A stretch of 64,000 bases of DNA from Mesobacillus subterraneus (GTDB lineage Bacteria; Bacillota; Bacilli; Bacillales; Cytobacillaceae): contig NZ_JAMBOF010000008.1 of the NCBI RefSeq assembly GCF_023715485.1, positions 124,001-188,000 on the forward strand, read 5' to 3'. Of the stretch, positions 9,684 through 18,114 are shown piece after piece (position 1 is the first letter of the stretch; every line of letters begins with the position of its first letter). The notes beneath the pieces were generated by a model. It saw nothing but the letters and a program-made list of their open reading frames with translations, had not been told where the DNA came from and made no database searches. The translations under genes and the position numbers were made by a program.

Positions 9684-9836
9684 ATGAATGAAGACCACCA
9701 AAAATTCCAGAAGGTTCAAAGAGAAGATCTCGCAACTTACCTTGGAGGGGCAAGAAGCCCAAAGGAATCTCCGATGGCGGATACAAAATATAACAACAAA
9801 AATGATACTGATAAATCCGTTGGAGCAGGAGAGTAA
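9684..9836 (+). CDS. Hypothetical 50-residue hydrophilic protein
   Basis: A short gene with AAAGGAGTG eight bases upstream of its ATG. The product starts MNEDHQKFQKVQREDLATYL and is hydrophilic, rich in K, D, N and E, without cysteine or membrane segment. I do not recognise a family. It is divergent from spoIIIAA and starts inside the spoIIIA promoter region, and precedes the SIMPL-domain gene by 123 bp. The strong ribosome site is the main support; composition resembles small spore or stress proteins, but that is only an impression. Confidence 0.5.
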   Translation: MNEDHQKFQKVQREDLATYLGGARSPKESPMADTKYNNKNDTDKSVGAGE

Positions 9837-9959
9837 TATCGCTTGAAGTCCCTTAGCAAAGGTTTTTCTTCCCGCCCTCGCAAAGTTTAAGGTTGTTATC
9901 GAAAGTCCGAAGCAATCATAAACATAGAGAGAAAGAGGGATGAAGTGGAGGGATTTCAA

Positions 9960-10622
9960 ATGAATAATGGGCTATACTACGGATTCAGGGTTGCAGAAAG
10001 TGAAAGGAAAATCATTGTAAGCGGTGAAGGATCGATAACCGCAAGTCCAGACAGGGCAACGGCTACTCTTGGTGTACGGACAGAAAGCCAAAATCTTCAA
10101 GAGGCTCAAGGCTCCAATGCCGAAATAGCAAACGGAATGCTATCATCACTTATAGGGATAGGAATCTCCAAAGAGGATATCAAGACAGCTGATTTTCGAA
10201 TCGACCCTATTTACACTTACGAAGATGGAAAGCAGTTATTTCAAGGTTACAGGGTAACCCACTTATTCAACATTACGATTCGCGATGCTGATAAAACAGG
10301 TGCAGTCATAGACACTGCTGTTCAAAATGGTGCAAACGAGGTCATGAATATCCAATTTTCCGTCGGTGAACCGCAGGTGTATTATAATCAAGCCCTTTCG
10401 CTGGCGGTAATTGATTCCTATAAAAAAGCCCAGACAATATCAAAAACTATCGGGATCAGTACACGGATCTATCCATTATCTATCCAAGAAGAAACTCAAA
10501 GAACGGTCCCAGGTCCTTTCCTAGTCGCTTCTTTTGATAAGAGCGGAAGCAGCGGTACTCCGATTGAGCCAGGAAAACTCGAAATTAAAGCTACTGTAAC
10601 AGCCACCTATCTGAGTTCTTAA
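9960..10622 (+). CDS. SIMPL (DUF541) domain protein
   Basis: A 220-residue SIMPL-domain protein. The family signature is the early strand pair IIVSGEGSITASPDRATATLGVRTES, present here in pieces, followed by the repeated beta-alpha layout (YRVTHLFNITIRD, ANEVMNIQFSV). Unlike many homologues there is no signal peptide. The ATG at 9960 has GGAGGG upstream; an in-frame GTG at 9945 overlaps that site. The function of the family in Firmicutes is unclear; homologues have been linked to oxidative stress and outer-surface assemblies. Confidence 0.82.
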   Translation: MNNGLYYGFRVAESERKIIVSGEGSITASPDRATATLGVRTESQNLQEAQGSNAEIANGMLSSLIGIGISKEDIKTADFRIDPIYTYEDGKQLFQGYRVTHLFNITIRDADKTGAVIDTAVQNGANEVMNIQFSVGEPQVYYNQALSLAVIDSYKKAQTISKTIGISTRIYPLSIQEETQRTVPGPFLVASFDKSGSSGTPIEPGKLEIKATVTATYLSS

Positions 10623-10629
10623 ACATGTT

Positions 10630-10780
10630 AAGAAAAGCGGAAGCGCCTTGGTCAGCCCCGACAAGCGCTGGAGGGCCGACCGGTGAAGTCGTTCTTTGAC
10701 TTCATTGGGCGGACCGAAGCGACTCGAGGGGCTAGGCGCTGAAGCTGGACATTTCTCGAAGTGGTATTTATGCTTTCTTA
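10630..10780. repeat. Dispersed intergenic repeat, long form
   Basis: AAGAAAAGCGGAAGCGCCTT, then CAGCCCCGACAAGCGCTGGA, an inserted block of about 73 bp, and CTGGACATTTCTCGAAGTG. The same flanks without the insert occur at 36,768-36,850, and the first 24 bases recur at 248-270. The insert holds a small hairpin (GAAGTC-GTTCTTT-GACTTC). It is a modular multi-copy element in this genome; it has no coding potential that I believe. Confidence 0.75.
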
Positions 10781-10815
10781 TCTCGCAAAAAAGCCAGGCT
10801 ATTTGCCTGGCTTTC

Positions 10816-10859
10816 AGACTGTAGACAAACTCGATGAAAATCGAACTTGTCTACAGTCT
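10816..10859. repeat. Palindromic repeat, copy 1
   Basis: Arms AGACTGTAGACAA and TTGTCTACAGTCT are perfect 13-bp inverted repeats around an 18-bp centre that itself holds TCGAT/ATCGA. A nearly identical copy in the opposite orientation is at 18,032-18,076. A T-rich tail follows, so it could act as a terminator for the gene upstream. Confidence 0.7.
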
Positions 10860-10877
10860 TTTAGTTTGGAGGAGAAA

Positions 10878-11035
10878 ATGGGGCTGTTGATTTCCATTCC
10901 AGGCGCTTCGCTTTCCGCGGGGCCGGCGCTGAGCCTCCTCGCCGCCGCTGGCGTCTGCGGGGTCTCACCTGTCCAGCTGATCCCGCAGGAGTCTACGCGC
11001 CTTCCACTCCAATCAACAGGGCTTCTAAGCTTAAC
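10878..11035. repeat. GC-rich MITE-like intergenic repeat
   Basis: About 155 bp, much richer in G+C than its surroundings, bounded by CTGTTGATT and AATCAACAG with further imperfect pairing inward (CCAGGCGC near one end, GCGCCTTCC near the other). I recognise it as a repeat widespread between genes in Bacillaceae. An apparent open frame across it and the adjacent repeats (10,761-11,045) is not credible as a gene. Confidence 0.7.
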
Positions 11036-11045
11036 GTGGAACTAA

Positions 11046-11564
11046 CCCAAGTCTATTTTAAAACAGATTTTTCAAAAGCTTGGGGTGAAGAAAATGCTTT
11101 CTAAAAAATCATCCAATTAAGCGAGACCAATTAGAGATGGTGCTTTAGACCAACTAGTTCCTCGTGACACTTAGTCCGTAAAATGGAAGCCACACTTGAT
11201 ATCTCTTTCCATTTATGACTTGGTGAGAATGTGTATTCTGAAGTAGGCCGTCCGAGCATAGATTCTGTTATTTTAATCAAACTCACCTATATTCAATATA
11301 CCTTTGGCATTCGCCCGCCAACCCTAAGGAACCCTTGAAAAATTGTCCATGCAGGTGATGCTTATTTTCGCTGCCTTGAATATTAAAAGCAGCCAACTGG
11401 ACATGGAGAGGGCCGGCAATGGACTAGAAACTGAAGTTAAGAGGATTCTATCCTCATGTAAATACCTTATGATCAAAAAGGGGTTCGGAATGAGACCATT
11501 CCGAACCCCTTTTGTCTCCAAACTGAGCCAGGCTATTTGCCTGGGTTTTGATCTTTGGCGGCTT
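11046..11564. other. Gene-free stretch
   Basis: No reading frame here has a ribosome site and credible composition. The stretch contains a strong hairpin at 11,475-11,513 and a CCAGGC/GCCTGG hairpin at 11,530-11,546 that repeats the sequence at 10,793-10,811. It may be the decayed remainder of a lost gene; I can assign nothing further. Confidence 0.5.
11475..11513. terminator. Strong bidirectional hairpin terminator
   Basis: AAAAGGGGTTCGGAATG pairs perfectly with CATTCCGAACCCCTTTT (17 bp, four-base loop). A/T runs on both sides allow function in either direction. It lies about 50 bp beyond the end of the ccm cluster read leftward. Confidence 0.75.
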
Positions 11565-12071
11565 TTATTCATATTTACTAGCCATTTCATATAGTTCATC
11601 TTTAGTAATAGGACCTTTATAATGTTCACGTATTATTCCATTTTTATCGATGATAAATGTCTCCGGCTGCCCAATGACCCCATATTTTTTTGAAACGTCC
11701 TGTTTAAAATCAAATAAATAAGTAGATGTAGTTTCATGCTTATCAATAAACTTTTTAACACGATCCCTTGTTTCTCCAAGGTCGATGATCAACAGTTTAA
11801 AATCTTTTCCGTATTCCTGATCAAATGCTTCGAGCTCCGGTGCTTCATCCACACAAGGACCGCACCATGTGGCAAAATAATTGAGGATTGTCACCTGACC
11901 TTTAAAATCCGAAAGTTTCACATTCTCCCCTTCGATATCTTCAAGTTCAAAGTTATATGCCTCTTCCCCAACTCCTCTGGCCGTTTCGCCTTTATTCAAA
12001 TTCAGGGCGAAATACGCAAAAGCTCCGACAGTTAAAAGCAGGATAAATATTTTTAAGAATTTATTTGCCAT
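11565..12071 (-). CDS. ResA-like thiol-disulfide oxidoreductase
   Basis: A 168-residue membrane-anchored thioredoxin-fold protein: one N-terminal membrane helix (residues 5-22), then an AhpC/TSA-Redoxin domain with the active site ATWCGPC near residue 72 and the cis-proline segment GVIGQPETFIID. It acts outside the membrane and is expected to reduce the CxxCH thiols of apocytochrome c or a partner. The ATG at 12,071 was chosen because a GGGGG ribosome site precedes it and it starts directly before the anchor; the frame stays open upstream. It is the last gene of the ccm cluster, which gives it a ResA/CcmG-type role. Confidence 0.9.
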   Translation of the reverse strand: MANKFLKIFILLLTVGAFAYFALNLNKGETARGVGEEAYNFELEDIEGENVKLSDFKGQVTILNYFATWCGPCVDEAPELEAFDQEYGKDFKLLIIDLGETRDRVKKFIDKHETTSTYLFDFKQDVSKKYGVIGQPETFIIDKNGIIREHYKGPITKDELYEMASKYE

Positions 12072-12165
12072 GGAAATACCCCCTAAGCAGCAACGAGATT
12101 TTTGCCTTAAATGATAACACCAAATTACATGAGGCTTTAATGAATTCCCATCGCTAGGCACGGGA

Positions 12166-13173
12166 TCATTCAATGAAATTACGCAAGTTAAGCTTAACTT
12201 TAACCAGGTGCTGTTTATAAGCGCTCAGCTTAGCCTGATAATCTTCTTCACTAACCTTTGCTTCGGCGTAGGAATCTTCAAGCTCAAGAATTTTATCCAT
12301 AATCGCATTTTGTCGGGCTATTAGTTGTTGAAAAAGCTGTTCCTCTTTATCGCTGCCTATTTTCTGGTCCTGGAGCCTGGCTTTCCATTTGAAGTAGGAA
12401 AAGTAAATTGCTCCTGCTGTTAAAATCGCACCGAGAACGATTAAAAGTATATGCGGGTTGAATTTTTTCAAAGGTGATTGATACCATAATCTTACATGTC
12501 CTGGATTGTGGAACTGCGGAGAATTTCTTGTCACATTTTCAGTGCTGTCCTTGCCGGCATCGGCAGCCGCCTGCTCTCCATTTCCTGATTCAGTTCCATC
12601 CTGGGCAGGCTGAGTATTTTTGTCATAAAATAATTTTATTTCTTGATCCTCTTGAATCCCTTCAACGTTATATAGCCAGAAGTTCTTCTCTTCAAATTGC
12701 ATCAAGCCAGCGTTGCTGCTTTTTGCCCCTTCCACCCGTATACTCCCAGCCCCTTCCGGAATAAGTACCTGCATGACTTGGAGCGGGTAATCCAATTTCA
12801 CTATTATCGGCACCCCTGCTGGCATCTTATAACTGAATGGAATAACTTGTGTTTCTTTAGGCGGGATAGGTTTACCTGTAACGAAACCCTTTTCGGTCGT
12901 TTTGATATCTAATGACTGATCCTGCACCTGCAAATCCATGGCCCCTGCCGGGAGCGGGATAGAAAGAACACCATCTGTTTCATTGTCACCTTTGTATTCT
13001 TCCTGCCCGGCATTCGTGTAGTTCACCATATGCTTGATTTGAATTGTCCCGTCATCTGCAGGATTCACTACAATGTAATGCATATCCACTGTAGGTTTTT
13101 GAACCAGAGCTGCATTGGCATTGACAATCGGGATAAAGGAGAAAATCAGAAGGAAAATCATTAATTTTTTCAT
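12166..13173 (-). CDS. Membrane-anchored extracytoplasmic protein of the ccm cluster
   Basis: A 335-residue protein with a cleavable-looking signal peptide (residues 1-21, NANA), an extracytoplasmic beta-rich region to about residue 185, a low-complexity linker, one membrane helix near 240-260 and a cytoplasmic helical hairpin tail (QLIARQNAIMDKILELEDSY). I do not recognise a named family. Its architecture repeats that of the first gene of the cluster (16,147-17,181), and it ends one base before the neighbouring small anchored protein begins. A role as scaffold or apocytochrome chaperone in cytochrome c maturation is an inference from context only. Confidence 0.7.
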   Translation of the reverse strand: MKKLMIFLLIFSFIPIVNANAALVQKPTVDMHYIVVNPADDGTIQIKHMVNYTNAGQEEYKGDNETDGVLSIPLPAGAMDLQVQDQSLDIKTTEKGFVTGKPIPPKETQVIPFSYKMPAGVPIIVKLDYPLQVMQVLIPEGAGSIRVEGAKSSNAGLMQFEEKNFWLYNVEGIQEDQEIKLFYDKNTQPAQDGTESGNGEQAAADAGKDSTENVTRNSPQFHNPGHVRLWYQSPLKKFNPHILLIVLGAILTAGAIYFSYFKWKARLQDQKIGSDKEEQLFQQLIARQNAIMDKILELEDSYAEAKVSEEDYQAKLSAYKQHLVKVKLNLRNFIE

Positions 13174-13545
13174 CTAACTCTCTCCTTTATTTTTCTTATA
13201 TTGAAGCATTGCTTGTTGAATCTCCTTCTCTACATCATCAAGCAGCTTTTGATCAAAAGATGTTTCTACAATTCCTGCTTCATTTTTCATTACGGCTGCA
13301 GCTTGTAATTCGTATTGTTTTTTCAACTCCATGTAATCTTTTTTGGATAATTTACCCATGTTATATTCGAATTCTATTTCATTTAATGTGGTCATTAACA
13401 CTTCCTTTTCGTTTGGCGAGAAGCTGTTGCTGGTTTTTACGGTAAAATAAGAATCCCAACCGAACAAAGGCACTAAAACCAGGAATATGCAGCCCAGCGT
13501 GAGTATTGCAGTAAATATCATTGAAACGACTGAGAAATCCTCCAT
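13174..13545 (-). CDS. Small membrane-anchored protein of the ccm cluster (CcmI-N-like)
   Basis: A 123-residue protein: one N-terminal membrane helix (about residues 5-27), a short loop, and a cytoplasmic-type helical region with NEIEFEYNMGKLSKKDYMEL, reminiscent of the first domain of CcmI/CycH (LxELExDxxxGxLxxxDYxxL). The ATG at 13,545 lies 10 bases behind AGGA; a GTG at 13,554 is the alternative. It lies between ccmF and the 335-residue anchored protein, on the same strand. Likely an assembly factor in cytochrome c maturation. Confidence 0.65.
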   Translation of the reverse strand: MEDFSVVSMIFTAILTLGCIFLVLVPLFGWDSYFTVKTSNSFSPNEKEVLMTTLNEIEFEYNMGKLSKKDYMELKKQYELQAAAVMKNEAGIVETSFDQKLLDDVEKEIQQAMLQYKKNKGES

Positions 13546-13668
13546 ACAGTTCACATCCTAAATTTGTAGTCATAGTCGCAATTACTCGGCAGCATTCGAT
13601 TGTGCCGAGAGAACTGGCAAGGTTTGCAGGAGAATTAGCAGGGGAACAGAGCGTTTGGCTTTCATACT

Positions 13669-15651
13669 CTAGGCCACCTCTTTCGTTACACCAGTATATT
13701 TAGGAGTAATATTCTGGTATTTGCCGTTCCAGACAGCAAATAGAGAACCAATTACCAGCAAAATTGAACCAAGCCATATCCAATTCATCATCGGATTTAC
13801 TTTTACGATGAAGGTGGCCGTACCGTCTTCCTCCCACGTACTAAGGACGATATACAAATCCTCGGCAACCGAGCTTATAAGGGCTACCTCAGAAGAAGGC
13901 TCCTCCCAATTTCCGTAGAATACCTTTTCTGGCTGATAAACACCAAGCCTTTTGCCATTTTTAAATACTGTTAAATTGGCAAAAACAATATCATTGATGT
14001 CCTCCGTTCTCTGGTCCAGACCTTCATAGGTGATCCGGTAATCCTCTACGTCTAAAGATTCTCCCAGTTTAAGAGTTTTCATCGTCTCAATATCATAGTT
14101 TTGTGAACCGATGATCCCCATTGCGATAAAAGCGATTCCGATATGGACAACATAGCCTCCATATCTGCGCCTATTTTTGATCATCAGCCTGTATAATGCT
14201 ACTGGAGGCATTTCGGAAGTCATTTTCCTCCTTGCTCTGACGCCTCTATAAAACTCTAAGTAGTGTGTAATAAACAAGAATACAATTACTCCGTACCCGA
14301 TTACTGCCCATGCTTTTTGCAGTCCCATCATGACCATCAAGGTCATTGCAGCAATACTTAGGAATGCAGGAAGCAAGAAGTTCTTTTGTAAATTCTTCAT
14401 GGAGGAACGCTGCCAGGCAAGAAGAGGGCAGACCGCCATCACAAACATCATCGAAAGGAGTATTGGCGCCTCTACTTTATTAAAGAACGGAATACCAACA
14501 GTTACTTTAGTGCCTCGAACAGCTTCCGATACAAGCGGGAAAATAGTACCCCAGAATACAGCGAATGCTGCCCCTACAAGTAAGAGGTTATTGATCAGGA
14601 AACTGCTTTCTTTCGAAATGAAGGATTGAAATTCACCTGCACTTCTTTTGATCAAGTTATACCTGCTCATGATTACATATAAGGCACCAATCACGGCTAC
14701 ACCCATGAAGAGCAGGAAATACATGCCAAGATTTGAATCAGCAAAAGCATGGACGGAAGTAAGTACTCCGCTTCTTACCAGGAAAGTCCCGAATAGAGTA
14801 AGAGCATAAGAGATGACGATTAAGCTGATGTTCCAAACCTTTAGCATGTTTTTTCTTTCCTGTATCATCACCGAGTGAAGGAAAGCTGTCGTCGTCAGCC
14901 ATGGCATGAAGGATGCGTTTTCAACCGGATCCCATGCCCAGTATCCGCCCCAGCCTAGTTCGACATAGGCCCATTGCCCACCTAAAATGTTTCCAAGGCT
15001 CAAAAACAGCCACGCGATAATCGTCCATCTGCGTGTCATTTTGATCCAATAATCATCCATATTCTTTAGAATCAAGGCAGCCATCGCAAATGCGAATGGC
15101 ACTGCAAGACCAACATAACCAAGGTATAGAGTGACTGGATGCACAATCATGCCCGGATTCTGCAGCATGGGATTCAACCCCCTGCCCTCCACTGGAATTT
15201 GATCCAGCAGCACGAATGGCTTTGCCACAAAACCTAGAATGAAAAAGAAGAAAATTGAATTAGTCAGCAAGATGGCGGAAATGTAAGGAACCATAGGATT
15301 TCCTTTCATCTTCCTTGAAAAAGCTATCATAACGGTATACATGGTCAGGAAGAAAGTCCACAGCAAAAGTGATCCTGAATTGCCTGCCCATAAGGCACTG
15401 AGTTTGTATAAAAGCGGCAGCTCGCTGCTGGTATAATCACGTACATATTCATATTGAAATTGTGAGGTTGCGAGCAGATAAAGCATTACCCCTGTAGCAG
15501 TTAAAGTGCAGATGAATACTGCTAAAACGCCTGCTTTACCACTGTCGACCAATTTTTGTTTTTTAGTGATGATCCCGAACATAATGATCACCGTGGAGTA
15601 GATCGCTAATATCAACCCAATATATATCGAAGCATTTCCGACTAAATACAT
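13669..15651 (-). CDS. ccmF: Cytochrome c heme lyase subunit CcmF
   Basis: A 660-residue polytopic membrane protein of the heme-handling HCO/CcmF family. The tryptophan-rich WGGYWAWDPVEN motif and the histidine-bearing segments NPGMIVHPVTLYLGYVG and AFLHSVM are present, with about 13-15 membrane helices and a C-terminal extracytoplasmic beta domain (after residue 500) typical of CcmF rather than CcsA/ResC. CcmF takes heme from holo-CcmE and ligates it to apocytochrome c. It follows ccmE by 30 bp. Most Bacilli use the ResB/ResC System II instead, so this is notable. Confidence 0.93.
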   Translation of the reverse strand: MYLVGNASIYIGLILAIYSTVIIMFGIITKKQKLVDSGKAGVLAVFICTLTATGVMLYLLATSQFQYEYVRDYTSSELPLLYKLSALWAGNSGSLLLWTFFLTMYTVMIAFSRKMKGNPMVPYISAILLTNSIFFFFILGFVAKPFVLLDQIPVEGRGLNPMLQNPGMIVHPVTLYLGYVGLAVPFAFAMAALILKNMDDYWIKMTRRWTIIAWLFLSLGNILGGQWAYVELGWGGYWAWDPVENASFMPWLTTTAFLHSVMIQERKNMLKVWNISLIVISYALTLFGTFLVRSGVLTSVHAFADSNLGMYFLLFMGVAVIGALYVIMSRYNLIKRSAGEFQSFISKESSFLINNLLLVGAAFAVFWGTIFPLVSEAVRGTKVTVGIPFFNKVEAPILLSMMFVMAVCPLLAWQRSSMKNLQKNFLLPAFLSIAAMTLMVMMGLQKAWAVIGYGVIVFLFITHYLEFYRGVRARRKMTSEMPPVALYRLMIKNRRRYGGYVVHIGIAFIAMGIIGSQNYDIETMKTLKLGESLDVEDYRITYEGLDQRTEDINDIVFANLTVFKNGKRLGVYQPEKVFYGNWEEPSSEVALISSVAEDLYIVLSTWEEDGTATFIVKVNPMMNWIWLGSILLVIGSLFAVWNGKYQNITPKYTGVTKEVA

Positions 15652-15681
15652 TTTGTCACCTTCTTTATGTCATTGGCCTTA

Positions 15682-16134
15682 TTACTTCTTATCTGGAGCT
15701 TGATTAAGCTTATCTTCATGCAGTTCAGGATCATAATTCTCCATATCCTGCCCTTCATACTTTGAAGGACACCTTGTCTTCACTGATTCAGCCATAAAAG
15801 TATTTTTCTTGCCGGTGTGACCTTGAAGAATAACAATTACACCCTCAGAGAAATTATCTGGCTTAACTCCGTCAAATATTACATGCAGTTTATTTCCTTC
15901 CGCATCCTTAACGTCAAATTGCAATTGTATTTTTTGTGAATTCCACTTAACAGAATCCTCTACAAGGAGACCCTCAACAGTTACAAAATCATCCTTGTAT
16001 TTCTCCTGGTTTTCCAATAAATCCTTCAGTTTTAGTTCTATGCCGCTGGACCCTGGGGTAGCAGCCATCAATAAAAATACAATCGCAATCGCAAACACAA
16101 ATCCGCCAACCATAACTAAAGTATTCTTTTTCAT
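15682..16134 (-). CDS. ccmE: Heme chaperone CcmE, CxxxY variant
   Basis: A 150-residue protein with one N-terminal membrane anchor and an OB-fold domain (DDFVTVEGLLVEDSV, VIVILQGHTGKKNTFMAES). Where classical CcmE carries heme on a histidine in HxxxY, this one has CPSKY, so the covalent heme ligand would be cysteine. That replacement defines the variant System I described from archaea and some sulphate reducers, which lacks CcmH. The ATG at 16,134 has GAGGTGG upstream; the frame could also begin at GTG 16,143. It precedes ccmF in the same operon. Confidence 0.88.
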   Translation of the reverse strand: MKKNTLVMVGGFVFAIAIVFLLMAATPGSSGIELKLKDLLENQEKYKDDFVTVEGLLVEDSVKWNSQKIQLQFDVKDAEGNKLHVIFDGVKPDNFSEGVIVILQGHTGKKNTFMAESVKTRCPSKYEGQDMENYDPELHEDKLNQAPDKK

Positions 16135-16146
16135 CCCATCCACCTC

Positions 16147-17181
16147 TTAAATTAGCTTTTTCATTTTTTCTTCATAAGTCCTTTGATCAATCTTTCCATT
16201 CAAAAGCATCGAACGGAGATTTTTCTTTTCCTCTGCTATAGTCGTCACTTTGTTTCCGTCGCTTTTGACATTCTTTTTAAAACCTTTCTGGGATTTTCGT
16301 ACTGCAGGAGTTTTTCTGCTCCCTCTCAGCCCAAAGAATACCAGTCCCCCTGCAATTACAATGGAAACACCAATGATAATGGCACCTACCGCATCAATAA
16401 TCGGTCTTTCCTTTGAACCAGCATTATTCTTTTCTGTTTGAGCCGCGGCTGTTCCATTGTGGTTATCATCAGTTGGAGGGTTCATTTTGCTGATTATCGA
16501 CAACGCAGACTCATTGCCTTCCTTTTTGTAGGAAGCAAAATGTTTGAGAACAGTTCCTTTTTTAACATCTTCATACTGATAATGATGAAGCTCTTGTCCA
16601 TATTCACTCTCGGTAGAAGTAACTGGTGATGGTTCAAGCTTAAACTCCTGTGAATTTAATGGAGTGTAAAAGATGAGGTCTAGCTTTTCGATTTCAGCTG
16701 GTGGAATGAATTCAAAGTTGAAGTTTTTATCTGGTCCATCTGCCTGAATAGGATTGGCATAGTATTCAATAACGAAGTTGTAGCTCTCTTCCTGCTTAAT
16801 TGGTTTTCCCGGCTGCCAAACGACAGTACCCTTCTCTTCATTTATTTTATAGGGCCTTTGTACTTCTGGTTTATTATCATCTGGAAATTCAGCAATCAAG
16901 TAGACACTGAAATTTTTGTCTTTTATAGGGAGAGGGAATTCAATCGAGCCGCTAAAATCCTTGCCTGTTTTATTCACGATTGTTCCGTAATATCCTATAA
17001 GTAATGATGGTTCATCCTTTGGCCAGTTTTCAGGATAGTCAAATTCGGGCATTACCTGGATCTGCATTTCTTTGTAGGGGAATTTTCCAGCTTCAAAAAC
17101 CCCTTCAGCATGTGCGCTATTAAGTACAACTAATCCTGAAAAAGTGATGGCCAAGATGAGAAAAAGAAGTTTTTTTCGCAT
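16147..17181 (-). CDS. Membrane-anchored extracytoplasmic protein, first gene of the ccm cluster
   Basis: A 344-residue protein with a signal peptide ending in AHA, a beta-rich extracytoplasmic region (residues 25-230), a linker, one membrane helix near 265-290, and a basic cytoplasmic tail ending in a short helical SHOCT-like unit (LRSMLLNGKIDQRTYEEKMK). The ATG at 17,181 has GAGGAGGG upstream. It shares the overall layout of the 335-residue protein at 12,166-13,173. No family recognised. As the promoter-proximal gene before ccmE it probably serves cytochrome c maturation; this is inferred from context. Confidence 0.72.
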   Translation of the reverse strand: MRKKLLFLILAITFSGLVVLNSAHAEGVFEAGKFPYKEMQIQVMPEFDYPENWPKDEPSLLIGYYGTIVNKTGKDFSGSIEFPLPIKDKNFSVYLIAEFPDDNKPEVQRPYKINEEKGTVVWQPGKPIKQEESYNFVIEYYANPIQADGPDKNFNFEFIPPAEIEKLDLIFYTPLNSQEFKLEPSPVTSTESEYGQELHHYQYEDVKKGTVLKHFASYKKEGNESALSIISKMNPPTDDNHNGTAAAQTEKNNAGSKERPIIDAVGAIIIGVSIVIAGGLVFFGLRGSRKTPAVRKSQKGFKKNVKSDGNKVTTIAEEKKNLRSMLLNGKIDQRTYEEKMKKLI

Positions 17182-17516
17182 AGGGACCCTCCTCATTTTT
17201 TTCATATTTTATCTCTCCCTGTTTTTTACTATATCCCTCATACATATAACTATAGAGTCTTCATATCCTTTTTTGAGGCCGGACTCTTGAACATTTTGTT
17301 ACCCAACGAAAAACGTTTTTAAATCGTCAAAAATTCATAACAATTTTGTCAAGATTGCCATTCATTGGTGTTAGCTCATGTAAAGATGTTCTTTATAGTG
17401 AAAACTAATTTATTAGGACAACTGCCTCATACATCCTTGACACAATTTGTCTATACCTTCTTAAGCAATTTTGATGTAGAATACCTGTATTAGTATTTAG
17501 AAGGGGAGAACGCGAA
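17182..17516. other. Divergent intergenic region between the ccm cluster and a rhodanese lipoprotein gene
   Basis: 335 bp without a gene, AT-rich. It must hold two divergent promoters. On the plus strand TTGACA at about 17,437 is a possible -35 element, without a clear -10. No CRP/FNR- or ResD-type site that I would defend is visible. Confidence 0.4.
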
Positions 17517-17879
17517 ATGAAAAAGATAGCAGCTGCCTTTTTGTTCATTCTATTTATTACTGGATGTTCCGGGGCTTCTTATACAGATGTCTCAGTCGAT
17601 GAAGCAAAGGAAATGATCGACAATGGGGAAGTTGAAGTAATCGATGTGCGAACTCCTGAAGAATTTTCCGCAGGACACATACCGGGCGCTAAGCTAGTCC
17701 CTTTACAAGTAATTGACAGCATGGTTTCTGAGCTCGACAAAAATAAAAAGTACATTGTTGTTTGCCGCAGCGGCAACCGTTCCACCCAAGCCAGCGGAAT
17801 CCTTGCCGAAAAAGGTTTTTCAAATATCTATAATATGACCGGCGGCATGAACGAATGGAAATATGACGTTGAGCAATAA
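17517..17879 (+). CDS. Rhodanese-domain lipoprotein
   Basis: A 120-residue single-domain rhodanese with a lipoprotein signal peptide (lipobox ITGC, acylated cysteine at residue 17). The catalytic loop is CRSGNRS with the nucleophilic cysteine, and EVIDVRTPEEFSAGHIPGA is the conserved entry motif. It would sit on the outer face of the membrane and move sulphur or act on thiols there. GAAGGGGAG precedes the ATG. It is divergent from the ccm cluster, which may link it to extracytoplasmic thiol chemistry, but this is only positional. Confidence 0.92.
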   Translation: MKKIAAAFLFILFITGCSGASYTDVSVDEAKEMIDNGEVEVIDVRTPEEFSAGHIPGAKLVPLQVIDSMVSELDKNKKYIVVCRSGNRSTQASGILAEKGFSNIYNMTGGMNEWKYDVEQ

Positions 17880-17884
17880 AAAAA

Positions 17885-17912
17885 GAAAGCATCTCATTGA
17901 GATGCTTTTCTC
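17885..17912 (+). terminator. Terminator after the rhodanese lipoprotein gene
   Basis: AAAGCATCTC and GAGATGCTTT form a 10-bp stem with a three-base loop followed by TCTCTTTTC, a few bases after the stop codon. Confidence 0.75.
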
Positions 17913-18031
17913 TTTTCTGCATTTTGTTTCCGGGACCAAAACTCTAGACTTTCTTAAGGCCTTTTAAAGTAAGGCTTGTTCATAAACTGCCCGGAACGGA
18001 TATGAACAGACCGATATTCAGAGAAAATAAA

Positions 18032-18076
18032 AGACTGTAAACAAGGCTCGATTTTCATCGAGTTTGTCTACAGCCT
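18032..18076. repeat. Palindromic repeat, copy 2
   Basis: AGACTGTAAACAA and TTGTCTACAGCCT enclose CTCGATTTTCATCGAG. Compared with the reverse complement of the copy at 10,816-10,859 it differs at only a few of about 45 positions. It lies 39 bp after the end of efp, where it could serve as a terminator. Confidence 0.7.
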
Positions 18077-18114
18077 GAAGTCTGCTTTTTAAGTAAGCTT
18101 TTTGCGTATCAGGG

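Noticed and set aside
10761-11045. 94-codon open frame on the plus strand
   Set aside because: It runs across three repeat elements, has repeat-derived composition and no conserved protein features.
11324-11629. 101-codon frame on the minus strand downstream of the ResA-like gene
   Set aside because: Crosses a strong terminator and overlaps the end of a real gene; no ribosome site or conserved features.
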